Origin: Artocarpus heterophyllus
Lineage: Eukaryota > Streptophyta > Magnoliopsida > Rosales > Moraceae
Assembly (NCBI GenBank): GCA_025403435.1
Contig: CM046342.1
Span: 15,998,519-16,062,518 of the forward strand
Direction of reading: 5' to 3'
DNA: 64,000 nt
Shown: in pieces, positions 38,465-56,398 of the stretch
Layout: each line of letters starts with the position of its first letter
Position numbering within the stretch: the first letter of the stretch is position 1
Position numbers and translations under genes: made by a program
Notes under the pieces: generated by a model
Told to the model about the DNA's origin: nothing
Databases searched by the model: none
What the model saw: the letters and a program-made list of their open reading frames with translations, nothing else

Positions 38465-39994
38465 TTACAAAGCTTTCTCTTTTCTCTTCTTGATATTGTA
38501 TGCTTTGCCGGAGGTAAATAAGTGCGGTTCCCTCTTTTCTTGAGAAACAAATTAGGCCTAATCTTCATTTCCATGAGATCCAACCATGCTTTTTCACCAT
38601 CCTTAGTCTTGCCTGGAATGTCAAGCAATGTGCCGACTATTGATTTACAAACTTTTTTTTTTCAATATGCATAATATCCAAGCAATGACGAACAAAAAGT
38701 GTCTTTCAATATAGAAGTTCGAAAAAGATTGATCTCTTTTTCCATGGTCTATCTATTGGTGGCTCGTCCTTATCTCGCTTTCTTTCTTAAGTACCACTTT
38801 CATATCTTTTACCATTTCAAATATTTGATCACCTGTCAAAGGCCGATGAGGATCTCTTTCTTCGATGTTACCATTAAAGGCTTTCTTGTGTTTCTAGAAA
38901 CAATGATCTCTTAGCAACTATCTTCTATGACCAAGAAAAATGGTTTTCTTACCATTCTTCAACCGTTTGTGAGACGTTTCCTTCATACAAATAGGACAAC
39001 CAATAGAACTCTTCATCGAATAACTAGATAAATTTTCATATGTAGAGAAGTCATTAATTGTCCATATCGACATTGCATGGAGTGTGAATGTTTCTTCTCG
39101 GTAAGCATCTCTAACTTCGATTCCATTTTCCTACAAGTTCTTTAAGTCATTGATTAACGGTGCCAAGTACACATCAATGTCATTCCTCGTTTGGTGAGGA
39201 CCCAAAATCAATAATGACAACATTAAGAACTTAGGCTTCATTCACACTTTTGGAAAGAGATTGTAGTTGACAAGTATTACGGGTCAAGTGCTATACTTGC
39301 TACTCATGTTACTATAAGGGTTCATTCCATCTGTCGACAAAATGAAATGTATATTTCTTGGATCCGTACTAAACTCAGGATGATTGAGTTCAAAAGTCTT
39401 TCATTGTGGTGAATCCATCGGACGTCTAAGCATACCATCGGCGATTCGTTTGTCATTGTGCCATGTCAAATTCTTGGCATGCTTTGCATTTTCAAATAAA
39501 AGCTTTAAACATGGTAACGGTAGAATGTACCACAACGCCTTCATCAGCATTTCATTCTTATCGACTTTTGGCTCCTTTTCTTTCTTTCACCTTGACTCTT
39601 TACAAACCGGGCAATAATTCTAGTCCTCATACTCACTCCTATAAAGAACACAATCATTTTCACAAGCATGAATTTTCTCATACTCTATTCTCAAAGTACT
39701 TAAAGTCTTCTTAGCCTCATATATACTAGTTGGTTATTTATTACCTTTCAGTAGAAGCCTTCTTAGAAATTCGAAAAGATTTATGAAACTAGAATTTAAC
39801 AACCTATCTAATACTTTCAAATTCCATAATCCAACTAAAGTAGACAATTTGGTGAAATTGGTACACCCTTCATATACGGGTGTCTCTGCATCATTCATCA
39901 TTGTCTCAAAGAAGTCCGGACGGTGTAAAAAATGTTCTTCCGAATCATTAACCATAGCAACCATATTGTCGTGATTTTTCATGTTATCTTCCAC
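38416..39994 (-). pseudogene. CACTA transposase (TNP2-like) pseudogene, copy A
   Basis: Family motifs in order: FETMMNDAETPVYEGCTNFT (39994-39734), HACENDCVLYR and CKESRWKK (about 39690-39570), MKPKFLMLSLLILGP and IDVYLAPLINDL (about 39240-39140), CPICMKETSHKRLKNGKKT, HCF.KHKKAFNG, RPLTGDQIFEM (about 38850), LDIMHIEKK, and NRTYLPPAKHTISRREKRK (38528-38470). Many stops and frame changes. TNP2-type proteins (Pfam Transposase_21) bind and move CACTA elements. The C-terminal half is missing. Confidence 0.87.
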
Positions 39995-41106
39995 AATAGG
40001 TTCCTTGTTTTTTACTTATTAAAGTTGGATTCAACTTAGACTCGCAATGAAAATGCCATGTTTGGTAACTACTTATAATCTCATTTTGAAATAAATGTTA
40101 TCTAACAATTGAAATTGAATAAGATATATGGTTTCCAAATTACACACAAAGACACCGAGTTTTATCACATTGGGCATGAGTTTTGATAAAATCCAAGAAT
40201 CTTTCCACACTATTCATATATTCTATAGTCAATCGAAAATTCTACATCCATTTCCTGTCCATTTCGCAAGTACTAAATTGAAATATATATAATGCAATGC
40301 AATTAAAAACAATTTTACAAATTAATTAACCTACCATATATAAATCATACCATAAATCCACAAATTTTACAAATTATTCATATTGATCAATTTCAATATA
40401 GCTAATTATACTCAAATATCCATAAATTACACATACCCATTATATTCAAATAATCAATCATATCCATAAAGCAAATTAATCATACCTATCATATCCAAAT
40501 AACTAATCATACTAAAAAATCAACAAATTGATCATACCCATATCCAAATAACTAATCATACCCGCAAAAAAATAAGCATTGATTAATAATACTAATTGAT
40601 CTATAAATTAATCATATCCAACATATCTAAATAACTTATCATTATTATAAATTCACAAAACAAAAAGCTAATCAACAAAATCAAATCCTATTTTTAAATA
40701 TACCTAGTTAAAAACTTACAATTAGGAAAGAGATTAAGGAGGATGAAGGTAGGGAGGGATAGCGACTACAGTTTTGGGAGGTTCTTGATGTGTTTTTGAA
40801 AGCTGGGTTTGTGATTCATCTTTGATAGTCAAGCAAGAATAGGGATTTTAACATACCTTCTATGAAAGTTTTTATTAAAAACCGTCATGGAAAATATCAT
40901 CTAGCATGATGGTTTTTTATTTAATCTGTCATGCATAATGTAACCTACGACGAATGTTTTTTCTAACTGTTTTTCTTAAAAACTGTCATGAAATAAACAT
41001 CCTACCATGACATTTTTCTTCTTCTCGGGTGAACTCTCCATGTTTTTTCTCCCTTACCATGACGTTTTTTTTTAAAAAAGGTCGTTAAATGAGGGTAGTA
41101 TAATCT
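39995..41106 (-). other. CACTA 5' non-coding and subterminal region, copy A
   Basis: AT-rich with many short ATCATACC/AATCATA repeats (40340-40640), then the subterminal repeats. Collinear with 61379-62500. No gene. Confidence 0.65.
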
Positions 41107-41107
41107 T

Positions 41108-41122
41108 AAATTTCTAGTAGTG
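41108..41122 (-). repeat. CACTA terminal inverted repeat, copy A
   Basis: Minus strand CACTACTAGAAATTT. In copy B the same place (62498-62512) has decayed to TACTACTAAAAATTT. Confidence 0.75.
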
Positions 41123-42226
41123 GGTTTTTGTGAGTTTCAATTGATATAGTTTTAATATTAAGCATGTTGGGTATGAAAAAGCATAGATCTAGGTTGCTTT
41201 TGTGGTTTAGAAGGATTTTCCACTCTTTTTAACTTTAAGATGGAAACTTTAAAAGTCAGTTTTAATGTATTTTTAAACCTGTAAATTTTTAAGTCATAGC
41301 AACATGAATGATTTTATGTAAGACAATAAAAACTAGAATCTCAATTCTAAAAAGATGTTTCAGGTGTTTTTTTCCTCTAAAGATGTCCCAGTTATGTCGT
41401 AGGTGAATGTTGCAACATGGGGTGCAACATCAATAGTACAAAGGCTTATACGTTTCATTTTTCTTTTGGAAACCTAATTTTATTGTTTAATAAGACCCCT
41501 ATAGTAACTACAGAGCCAACAGTGTTCGTTACCATCACTTTTTCTATAGATGTCGCATGTGATATTGCAACATAGGTATATTAGTAGTGTATAGTGTTTT
41601 ATGTTTAGAAACTGCTCGGTTTCTATAAGTGGCAACCACTTAATTTATTGTTTCTTATGACCCTGTAAAAACTATAATGCAATTGGTAGTGACTTTGGGA
41701 ACTTTTCTCTAGATGTCACATGTGATATTGCAACATGAGTTGCAATATCTATAGTACAAATTTCAAAACTAGTCGTTTTTAATGAACCTCTCGGTTTATT
41801 GTGTCCCTAAGGTTTTTGTAACAACTGCAATACAATTTATATTGGTTTCCAAGACTGTTTGGTTAAATATTTCATGTGACGTTGTGAATGATATTGCAAC
41901 ACTTGTTGCAACATCTATAATGCAGTTTTTGTTTTTGAGAAGAATGAACCCCGAACAGCTTGGATCACGATTTTTGTAAAACTGAAAGTTTTAGGTCTTA
42001 ACGAGACAAAGAACTTTCATGGAGGAATTTTTTGAAATTATTTCTTAAAACAGACTTTAGAATAGATTTATAAAAGTCAATCAATCAGTAAGATTTTTTT
42101 TTTTTTAACTATCTTTTACCTATAATTTATAGTGGTTTTAAAATTAACAAAAAATTAAAATGGATTATAGAAGTCGATAATCTAGGCCACAATATTATGA
42201 TGCTGTATACAGGTCCAACGTAACAC
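41123..42226 (+). mobile_element. LTR-X fragment, inverted relative to 17104-20451, copy A
   Basis: Matches the complement of about 18290-19230, for example TTTTTAAACCTG..AAGTCATAGCAAC, AGAAGTCGATAATCTAGGCC and the repeated ATATTGCAACAT segments. Truncated on the left by the CACTA terminus and on the right by the spacer. Confidence 0.8.
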
Positions 42227-45200
42227 ACGCCAAATTTTTATGTAACGGTTAATGATAGATAATTAACGATGTTAAGTATTTTATTATGAAATAATGTTAC
42301 TAATTATGTTATTTTAAGGATGATGACAGGTGATGGTCACGTGGAATTGATGTGCTCAAGGTGTTCATAACATTTACGATATATGCAAGGTAGCTGTTGA
42401 TTGTTTATTTGTGAGTAATGATGTATGTAACAACTTCGGCAAGCCAGACTGAGCAGTCGGTAGGCCGAAGACTATTGATGAAAAAGCAACAGACACTCTA
42501 CAAAATTGTAGCATTGATGATTGGATAGATTGGATGTAATTTTTGATGATTGGCATGTTTTGTTCCTTTCCTTATTTATGTGAGTTAATGTTTGACTTTT
42601 ATGATGATTTGGATAATTGATAAGGTTTCCCATTTTGAAAAGGTGAAAAATAGGTAAGTAGGACAAATCAATTAACTTCCCCTTTTTCAAACCCTATCAT
42701 ACACGTGATCCTTCAACATTTTTAGAGAAAATTTCTAATATTATAGAGAAGAATATCTCTTCTTTTTACGCCATTCTCATCTTTTCATGTAAAACAATCT
42801 CTCTCTCTACCACGCACTCTCTCTCTCTATTTTTCTTAGGCATTTTCTCTCATTCTCTACACGTTTTCTTTTCCCCTTCTCTCCTTTATTCTCCTACAAA
42901 TATTTGAATGAAAGATTGGGTTTTATCTTGGGTGAATACAAGGAAAGCTTGAGAAGAATTGTTTTGAGGTAAGAAACTTTTTCTCAACATTTTTGAAATT
43001 TAATTACCCTATAATTCGACCCCCATATCTTTGTCTTCAAATTTTCGTTTGTTATGAATTTTTAATATGATATTTATGTATGTGTTATGTAATGTTACTC
43101 AAAATTTCACATTAATTGGAGTTTTTTATGCTGAGATATGGAATTTTTAGTCTCTGCCACTCATAATTAATTAATGCTGATCGGTAACGTTGTATTTTTC
43201 TCTGTGTTCTGACTCCCATAACTCTGTCTAGGAATTTCGATTTGCTTTGAAATTTTAGTATGTTATTTGTGTATGTGCTATGTGTTATCCCTCAAAATTT
43301 CACGCCATTTGGACTTTTCTACGCTGAGTTATGAATTTTCTTCTCTCTGTCACTCATAGTTGAAACAATACTGATCGGTAAAATTATATAAAAACGTGGA
43401 CTTTGTTCAAGGGGCAAATGTGCTTTGATTTTTACGAAATTTGGCAAACATGTTCACGGTTATATTAGGTTGTGAACTGAAAAATTTCGTGGTAATATCA
43501 TGTGTATTTTGTGAGTTATTAAACTTTCTTCAAACTAAGTTTTTATGGCTGTGAACTTGCAAACTTTGGACCTCTTGTTTCTCTAACTTTTTATTGTCTA
43601 AATGATTTTGTTTGGTCACGGCAATTTTTGTAGTAGGGTGTTATTATGCATATAGGTTGTCAACAAAAGTTTGAGGTCAAAATTATTTTCGTTATATTTT
43701 TCTTAAATGTTAGTTTGAAAGGTGTTTGCTGTACATGTTTGTAAAATCAGTTTTACTACCAATTTCAATTGTGTATTTCGATCTATTCTGATTTTTGTTG
43801 AAGCCAATTTTTTGGATATGTTATAGTTTTATGTGTCTATTATATGTGTTAATTTTTATAGATTTTTCTACAGCATCGATAATGTGGTAAACGTACCTTA
43901 GTTTAGAATTATTCACTGCCTAACTATTACTGGTAAATTTTTTTTGTCATGAATTTTGTGACTTGTTTTAAATACCAAATAGAATTTTTATGACCAACGA
44001 AAAATCATGGTAATATGTTTATATGTTAACTTTGTCCTTGCCAAGTTTGATACTTAAATTGTGTGTGAATTATGAGATATATGGCTGTGAATTCATAAGG
44101 GTCAAACAGCAATTGTAAGGACAGTTTTGCTCAAATGTTTTTTTTTAGAACTGATAAAATGTGTTTTGAAATTTATGTTCTTAGAGAAGCATGTATGAGT
44201 ATGTTGTGTGGTATTGCATGACTCTTTGAATGAAAATAAATGTTAATTTTATTTTAAATGAATGTATGACATGAACACACGAAAGAGTGAGCACATCAAG
44301 ACCGCGGCGGCGTCACCTACAATTAAGGTTGAATAAGCTAAACAGGTAAGTACATTCTCACCTGCCAACATGATGTGGTTGGTAAAAAAAAAAGTTTGAA
44401 TTTTTATGCTCATGATGATTTTATGATGATTCTATGACGGTTTTATTTAATGAATTATTATGAAAGTTTATTATACAAAAGTCATGCATGTTTTAATAAT
44501 GATGTATTCAAATGTATAAAAGTATAGATATATGTATGTATATATGTATCACCTAAATAAGTGTTGCACACCCACGTTTATATTATGTTTATGTAATGAT
44601 GCCATGTTTGGTTTGGAATTAGCTACCCCTCTATTCTCATGACTGTGTTCCTATGATGATGATAATGGTGCAACACTTGGGCCCCTAAATATAAAACGAA
44701 CAAAGTTTTAATATGGGTAATGAAATGAAAGATATGTTCTATATGAAACTGTGCCTAGCGCGCTATTATGATGATGCTTATGGTAATGATGTTTTATAAT
44801 AAAGTTCATAAGATGTTTTACGTTGTGAGATATGAAATGTACTTACTAAGCTTTTGCTTATTTAGTTTTACATTATGTTGCAGATAAGGGTAATAGAGCT
44901 ATGGAATAGGTGGAGGACAAAGACGGGCGTGTGAACCAAAACGATGGATTGCAAACAGAAGAACGCCAAAGAAGAAATTTAAAGATATAAACTATATTTT
45001 ATTTTTCTGAGTATGTTGTATTACCTGAGTATGTTTATTTGAAGAGTTTTAAAGATTTGAATTATGCTTCCATAACCTCATAGGATTATTAATTGTCTTC
45101 CGCACTCTAAAATATTGAGACTTGCTTTGAATTAAAAAATTTTGTTTTAACAACAGATCGGCCTGCCGATCATTATTGGTCGGTTTGCAGATGCTATGAT

Positions 45201-45604
45201 CGGCCCGCCGATTACCATGTGTCGGCCTGTCAATCTTAGCGATTTTAAAACCCTGTTTTATAGAGCCTTAGGTGGCCCGTCGGTGGTTGAAGTTTGGATT
45301 GCCGGTAAAGTTCGGCCTATCGAAGTCCAAAGTGTGGCCTATCAAATTGTGCAAGTGGATTGTAAATGTTGCGTTGTTTTTATTTAAATTATGGTTCCTT
45401 TGTTTAGGTGTAGTAAACTATATAAAGAATGTTTATAATCAAGTAATTTATTGAATAATAACCCATATATTATTTTAATACCCCAAAAAGCCTTTTAACT
45501 TTATCTAAATAATATCACCTTAATTTAAGCTTTACCTTAAGATAGCATTAAACAACGCATTTAATTACATATGTAGGCCCACATGAAAAATTATTTTCCA
45601 ACAA
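42227..45604 (+). mobile_element. Spacer between duplication copies, probable solo LTR (family LTR-W)
   Basis: Starts CGTAACACACGCCAAATTTT, close to the TGTAACACGCC start of gypsy LTRs. It then has a CT-rich leader (42785-42900), a long AT-rich non-coding body, ACTTACTAAGCTTTTGC near its 3' part (44841) and a GGCCTGCCGAT-type repeat block (45158-45330). The word CCAAC occurs at both edges but clean TG...CA ends were not resolved. No coding domains. Assignment as a solo LTR is inferred. Confidence 0.5.
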
Positions 45605-45630
45605 CAACAACAACAACAATAATAATAATG
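45601..45630. repeat. (AAC)(AAT)n microsatellite at the left edge of copy B
   Basis: ACAACAACAACAACAAC followed by AATAATAATAAT, then the AAAACAAAAAGAGCTTAAAGG stretch shared with copy A. Confidence 0.85.
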
Positions 45631-46473
45631 ATAAAACAAAAAGAGCTTAAAGGATCTATAAAAAAGGAGAGAGAGAAAAATACATAAAATTATGTAACTA
45701 AATACATTATGTTCTTTTACGTCTGAATTTATATCTATATCTTTTTAATTCAAAATGCAATTTCATTTTAAAAACAAAACAAAACAAAACAAAAAACGCT
45801 ACACCAAGCAGGCTGAAAGCACACAAGAAGAGAAAATCCTCCTAAGCAGAACTGAGAGATGCTGAAAAGGGATGGTCAACGCCATTAGAAGCTTCTCGGG
45901 GACAGCACTGGGCCTAGTCCTACAAGTTGAAACAATACAATATCATCCACAACCAGAAAGCTAACAAATTAATGGAGCCAAGATCATCAGCATCGACGAC
46001 AGCCTTTATCAAGCGCAAAAGTTTTTGGTTAAAAAAAAAAAATCTCTCTAATTCAGGTAAAATACAAAAGAGTATCAGTGCCATCCTGTTTAAAATATAT
46101 TTAATAGAACCCGCGTTTACCAGGTGTCCTTAGAAACCAGTATGGCCTTTATTTGTCTTTTAATCAATGGAATTCTTACGGTGGATGAAACAAAATCCAA
46201 CAATTTTTCTTCATCGATAAAAAAAATGTATTTTAAATATAAGATTATGATTTTAACAATCTGATTTATGATTCTTTATGTTAAAAATCTACGGTGTGTA
46301 AGTCAGACTTGTCTCCAATGATATATCAGACGGTTAAAAATTCGTCAATCGACTAAAACACTTGTTGCTTATCGGTAAAGTAAAATTAATCTCTCTACGG
46401 TAAAAATTGCCAAATAAACGGGATTTGTTAAGTTTCCAAAGGAAGTTTTGATAGAGTGGAGTTAAGGGAAGAG

Positions 46474-51647
<5,174 letters not shown>

Positions 51648-52628
51648 ACTGTTGTATTCAATTATGTGTGGATGCCACCATTTAATACTACACAAGATGC
51701 AATATGTTTATTTTATAGCAAATAATCATCTCTCATTTAGACCTTATTTCTTCCCATAATTCCCCTCAAATTCATGTACTATATCTCCTCATAATTCACC
51801 TTTAATAATTTGTACATAGTTTCTTCATGTTATTTGTTGAACTAAAACAGCAGTATTTTAAAGACGATGGATGAAAAGTTGTTCGAGGTTTACAAACGTG
51901 TTTTTGTTCTTCAAATGACAACGTTTGCGAACCTAAAACCCATTTACACATCTTCAAAGTTCAAATAAAGCTACTCTTAGATGTGAAATGCTGTTTTTTC
52001 AACTTTGGAGCATATTTTATGGTGAAATGACGTCATGTTTGCATAGAATGAAGATGAACACATCTTGTTCTCTTATCTTGATTTACATGTCTAAACTTCA
52101 TGTTAATTAAATGGAATATTATTTTAGGTTTACAAATCAGTTATGTTGAGTGAGTGAAAGGAGTATCAGCACCATGCAGACATCTTTTCTCTGAGTTTCA
52201 GGGCATCAACCTATGTAAATTATAGTCTGTTTGGGAGAGCGCTTGGATCGTTTTTTATAGTTGGAACCCTTTTTTGGTTTAAATTATGTGAAAAAAAAAA
52301 TTGTAATAAAAACCGCTTAGAACAGTGATTGCCATGTAAGGGCTTATTTTATTAAAAAGTGTTTCATTGAAAAAGTTTATAAAAAAAGTGAGAAGTGACT
52401 TAAAAGCCTGTTTAAAACACAAGTTCTGTTCAACTCATTCCCAATTTAACCGGTTGCATTACAGTATTTTTTTTCTCAAAAAAATTGAATTACTATAATG
52501 TTTCCAATTTGAATTGACAATTTAAGCTAGCTATTTAAATCCTTATGAAATGGAAGGAAAATGTAAGGTCAAAGAAATCTATAATTTACTTGTTTCAAAA
52601 AGTGTAGGGGAAGCAAAAGAAAGAAAAG
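51648..52628. other. 3' flank of GH1 copy B
   Basis: Collinear with 35400-36375. AATAAA at 51964-51969 matches the possible poly(A) signal of copy A. No other gene. Confidence 0.6.
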
Positions 52629-54681
52629 TGTTACGATTAGGAATTAAAGGGAAAAACTCGTCATTGATTGATTAATTCAATATATAGATCATTATACATT
52701 CGGTACAAGAGAAAGGTTAGGCACCAATCACACAAAAAATCAGGAAACTACCCCAACTAAATGTGTACAATTTAAATAAAACTAATTCTTCCACAAAATT
52801 AGGGATTCTTCCACAAAATCTCCTAACAAACTAATTCCCTACTCTCGTATTTAACAACACTGCCCCTCAAGTTGATAAATGGATGCCTTCCATTCCAATC
52901 TTGCCAACTAAATGTTGGAAAGACGTACCTGACAATCCCTTTGTAAGAACATCTGCTAGTTGATCCTTGGAGGAGACAAACGGAGTATAGATTAATCCGC
53001 TATTTTACTTCTCCTTTATGAAGTGCCTGTCAACTTCAATATGTTTCGTTCTATCATGTTGTACTTGATTATGAGCAATACTTATTGCCGACTTGTCGAA
53101 TTATAACTTTATTGGACCCTCCCATTTTATTCACATATCGTCAAGAATTATCTTCAGCCACAATAATTCACATATTCCCAATGCCATTGACCTGAATTCT
53201 GACTTCGCGTTTGATCTTGCTGCCACATTTTGCTTCTTGCTCCTCCATGTAACAAGATTACTGCCTCGAAAGGTACAATAGCCTAAGGTTGATCTTCTAT
53301 CAACAAGTGAACATGCATAATTCGCATCTGTGTAGGCTTCTAAAGTCATACCTCCTCCTTTCTTAAACAAGATTCCTCTCCTGGGATTACCCTTCAAATA
53401 CTGGAGAATTCTGTGCACTGCCTTGAGATGTATTTCTTTGGGATTGTGCATAAATTGGCTAACAATGCTTACTGCAAAAGCAATGTCGGGTCTAGTATAT
53501 GCCAAGTAGATCAATCTCCCCACAAGCCTTTGGTAAGAACTCTTATCGACCACGGTGTCTTTTGGAGCATCACACAGTCCGTGGTCAAACTCAATAAGTG
53601 TCTCAACCAATTTACACCTTGGTTTTCTAGTTTTCTCTAACAAATCAAGAATGTATATTTGCTACGATATAAAGATTCATTGCTTCAAGTGGGCCACTTC
53701 AATACCTAGAAAGTATTTTAACTTTCCAGGCTCTTTGATATCAAACTCCTTTTTGAGACATTTCTTCAAACTCTGCATATCCTCTATGTCATTGCCAGTC
53801 ACTATGATGTCATCAACATACACCAATAGTGCCATCACTCCCCCAGACATTGAGTGCTTCACAACTAAAGTGTGGTCTCCTTGGCTCTGTCTATAACCCA
53901 AGGTAATCATCGCCTTAGCAAATCTTCCAAACCAAGCTCTTGGTGATTGCTTTAGACCTCATAAGGCTTCCTTTAGCTTGCATATCATACCTTCCTTAGA
54001 CTTAAAACCTGGAAGACTTCCACATAAATTTCTTCTTCGAGATCTCCATGCAAGAATGCATTCTTTACATCAAATTGTTGTAAGCTCCACCCAAAATTAG
54101 TAGCTAACAAAAGAAGGACCCGTACCGTATTCATTTTTGCAACTGGAGCAAATGTCTCAAGGTAATCTATGCCATAGGTTTGAGTATACCCTTTGGCCAC
54201 CAATCTTGCCTTGTATCTCTCCAAACACCATCAAGCTTGTATTTCATAGTAAAGACCCATCGATAACCCACTAACTTCTTTCCTTCTGGTAAACTGACCA
54301 ACTCCCAAGTCTTGTTTCTCTCCAAAGCTTCCATCTCTAGCTTCATAGCATTCTCCCACTCCTTGTTTCCTAATGCCTCAGATAAATTTCTCAGAATGGG
54401 AATTGTATGAAGGTTACTAAGGAAGGCTCTGTGTTTTTGGGATAAATTTTGGTAGGACATGAAGAGGAATAAAGGATGTTTTGTGCAGGTTCGTGTGCCT
54501 TTCCTAAGAGCAATGTGTAGGTCTTTGTCACTTTGTTCCTCAGGTTCATGGTTTGGTTCAGAATGGCTGGGTGGTTGTAAGGTGGTCTTGGCTGGCCTAG
54601 AGGTTGTCTCGAGTGAGTGAATAGTGGCTTGATTTAGGGATTGAAATTGCACAGTTTGAGAGATTGGCACTTTCTTCCTGT
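52629..54681 (-). mobile_element. 5'-truncated Ty1/copia remnant, copy B
   Basis: Duplicate of 36376-38415. LTR at 52629-52856 (TGTTACGATT...ATTTAACA), then RNase H and RT reading leftward on the minus strand, joined at about 54681 to the TNP2 remnant exactly as in copy A. Confidence 0.88.
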
Positions 54682-54730
54682 AATAAAGTTCAAAGAATAG
54701 CTGTTTGACACTTTCAACGAAGAAAGCCAT
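52865..54730 (-). pseudogene. copia pol fragment (RT and RNase H), copy B
   Basis: Segments 54730-54167, 54224-53985, 53910-53677 and 53643-53131. Motifs: [63 protein letters not shown], catalytic YVDDIIVTGND, then RLVGRLIYLAYTRPDIAF and RNase H AYTDANYACSLVDRRST. It is better preserved than copy A (for example KNAFLHG rather than KNPFLHG), but still frame-shifted and lacking its 5' half. Confidence 0.88.
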
Positions 54731-56009
54731 TTACAAAGCCTTCTCTTTTCTCTTCTTGATACTGTGTGCTTTGTCGGAGGTAAGTAAGTGCGGTTTCCTC
54801 TTTTCTTGAGAAACAAATTAGACCCAATCTTCATTTCCATGAGATCCAACCATGCTTTTTCACCATCCTTAGTCTTGCCTAGAATGTCAAGCAATGTGCT
54901 GACTATTGATTCACAAACTTTTTTTTTTTTTCAATATGCATAACATCCAAGCAATGATGAACAAAAAGTGTCTTCCAATGTAGAACTTAGAAAAAGATTG
55001 ATCTCTTTTTCTATGGTCCATCTATTGGTGACTTTTCCTTACCTTGCTTTCTTTCTTAAGTATCACTTTCATATTTTTTACCATTTCAAATATTTGATCA
55101 CCTGTCAAAGGCCGATGAGGGTCTCTTTCTTTGATGTTACCATCAAAAGCTTTCTTGTGTTTCCAAAAACAATGATCTCTTAGCAACCATATTCTATGAC
55201 CAAGAAAAATGGTTTTTTCACCAAGAAAAATGGTTTTTTCACCATTCTTCAACCGTTTGTGAGATGTTTCCTTCATACAAATACGACAACCAATAGAACT
55301 ATTCACTGAATAATTAGATAAATTTCCACATATAGGGAAGTCATCAATTGTCCATATCGACATTGCACAGAGTGTGAATGTTTCTTCTTGGTAAGCATCT
55401 CTAACTTTGATTCCATTTTCCCACAAGTTTTTTAGGTCATCGATTAACGGTACCAAGTACATAACAATGTCACTCCTCGGTTGCTGAGCACCCAAAATCA
55501 ATAAAGACAACGTTAAGAACTTAGGCTTCATTTACACTTTTGGAAAGAGATTGTAGTTGACAAGTATTACGAGCTAAGTGCTATACTTACTACTCATGTT
55601 ATTATATGGGTTCATTCCATCCGTCGACAAAACAAAATGTATATTTTTGGGATCTGTACTAAACTTAGGATGATTGACTTCAAGTCTTTCATTGTGGTGA
55701 ATCTACCAGATGTCTAAGCATACCATCGGCGATTCGTTTGTCATTATGCAATGTCAAATTCTTGGCATGCTTTGCATTTTCAAATAAAAGACTCAAACAT
55801 GGTAACGGTAGAATGTACTACAACGCCTTCATCGGCATTCTATTCTTATCATCTTTTGGCTCCTTTCCTTTCTTCCACCTTGACTCTTTACAAACCGAAC
55901 AATAATTCTCGTCCTTATACTCACGCCTATAAAGAACACAATCATTTTCACAAGCATGAATTTGCTCATACTCTATTCCCAAAGTGCTCAAAGTCTTCTT
56001 AGCCTCATA
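54682..56009 (-). pseudogene. CACTA transposase (TNP2-like) pseudogene, copy B, downstream part
   Basis: Segments 56012-55818 (HACENDCVLYRREYKDENYC, CKESRWKKGKEP), 55531-55022 (MKPKFLTLSLLILGAQQPRS, YLVPLIDDLKNLWENG, RDHCFWKHKKAFDGN, RPLTGDQIFEMV) and 54894-54634 (GKTKDGEKAWLDLMEMKI, NRTYLPPTKHTVS). A 21-bp tandem duplication at 55199-55240 repeats EKTIFLG. The N-terminal part lies beyond the copia insertion at 61118-61378. Confidence 0.87.
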
Positions 56010-56014
56010 CATAC
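56010..56014. repeat. Target site duplication CATAC, left copy
   Basis: CATAC precedes the 5' LTR and recurs at 61106-61110. Confidence 0.92.
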
Positions 56015-56297
56015 TGTTGAACTTCGGTTCTATTTCCTCAGCTGAGTTGTCAATCAGCTGTTAGGATAAGCGTGTGATATTTTTGGAATAAGAGGGATTT
56101 CAATTTTAATCAAATCCTGGTAGACTTGGCATTCCTATTAAATCGGAATGTTTGTTTCCTTTTATTAGTTTTTCCAGGTATATCTGGGTGTATAGGGGTT
56201 TGGGTAGCTAGGTGATTCTCATCTATAAATCACCCATTGTACTCGGTTTTGTGTGTGAGAAATAACAGAAAGTCATCTATTTTTTCTCCAAATTTCA
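56015..56297 (+). repeat. 5' LTR of the copia element
   Basis: 283 bp, TGTTGAACTTCGG...CTCCAAATTTCA; pairs with 60821-61105. Confidence 0.94.
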
Positions 56298-56309
56298 TGG
56301 TATTAGAGC
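56298..56309 (+). other. Primer binding site of the copia element
   Basis: TGGTATTAGAGC, one base different from the usual tRNA-iMet complement TGGTATCAGAGC, directly after the 5' LTR. Confidence 0.75.
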
Positions 56310-56398
56310 GTATCACACCAGTTCTTGTTTGGCCTTCAGGCCCTGTTTTTCCTTGTTTTTAGTCCAAAAAACAGAGTATTTCAAAGCTCAAAAAAAAA

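Larger units (their letters stand above)
38416..41122 (-). mobile_element. CACTA (En/Spm) transposon remnant, right end, copy A
   Basis: The right terminus on the minus strand reads CACTACTAGAAATTT (ends at 41122), the typical CACTA terminus. Just inside it lie subterminal motifs with CATGACGG or CATGAC next to A/T runs (about 40890-41090). Leftward on the minus strand is a TNP2-type transposase remnant, which is cut off at about 38415 where copia sequence begins. The left terminus was not found. The element sits inside an LTR-X sequence that continues at 41123. Confidence 0.82.

Noticed and set aside
40340..40640. Short ATCATACC repeats as a CRISPR-like or satellite array
   Set aside because: Spacing and units are irregular, AT-rich and inside the CACTA non-coding region of a plant genome.
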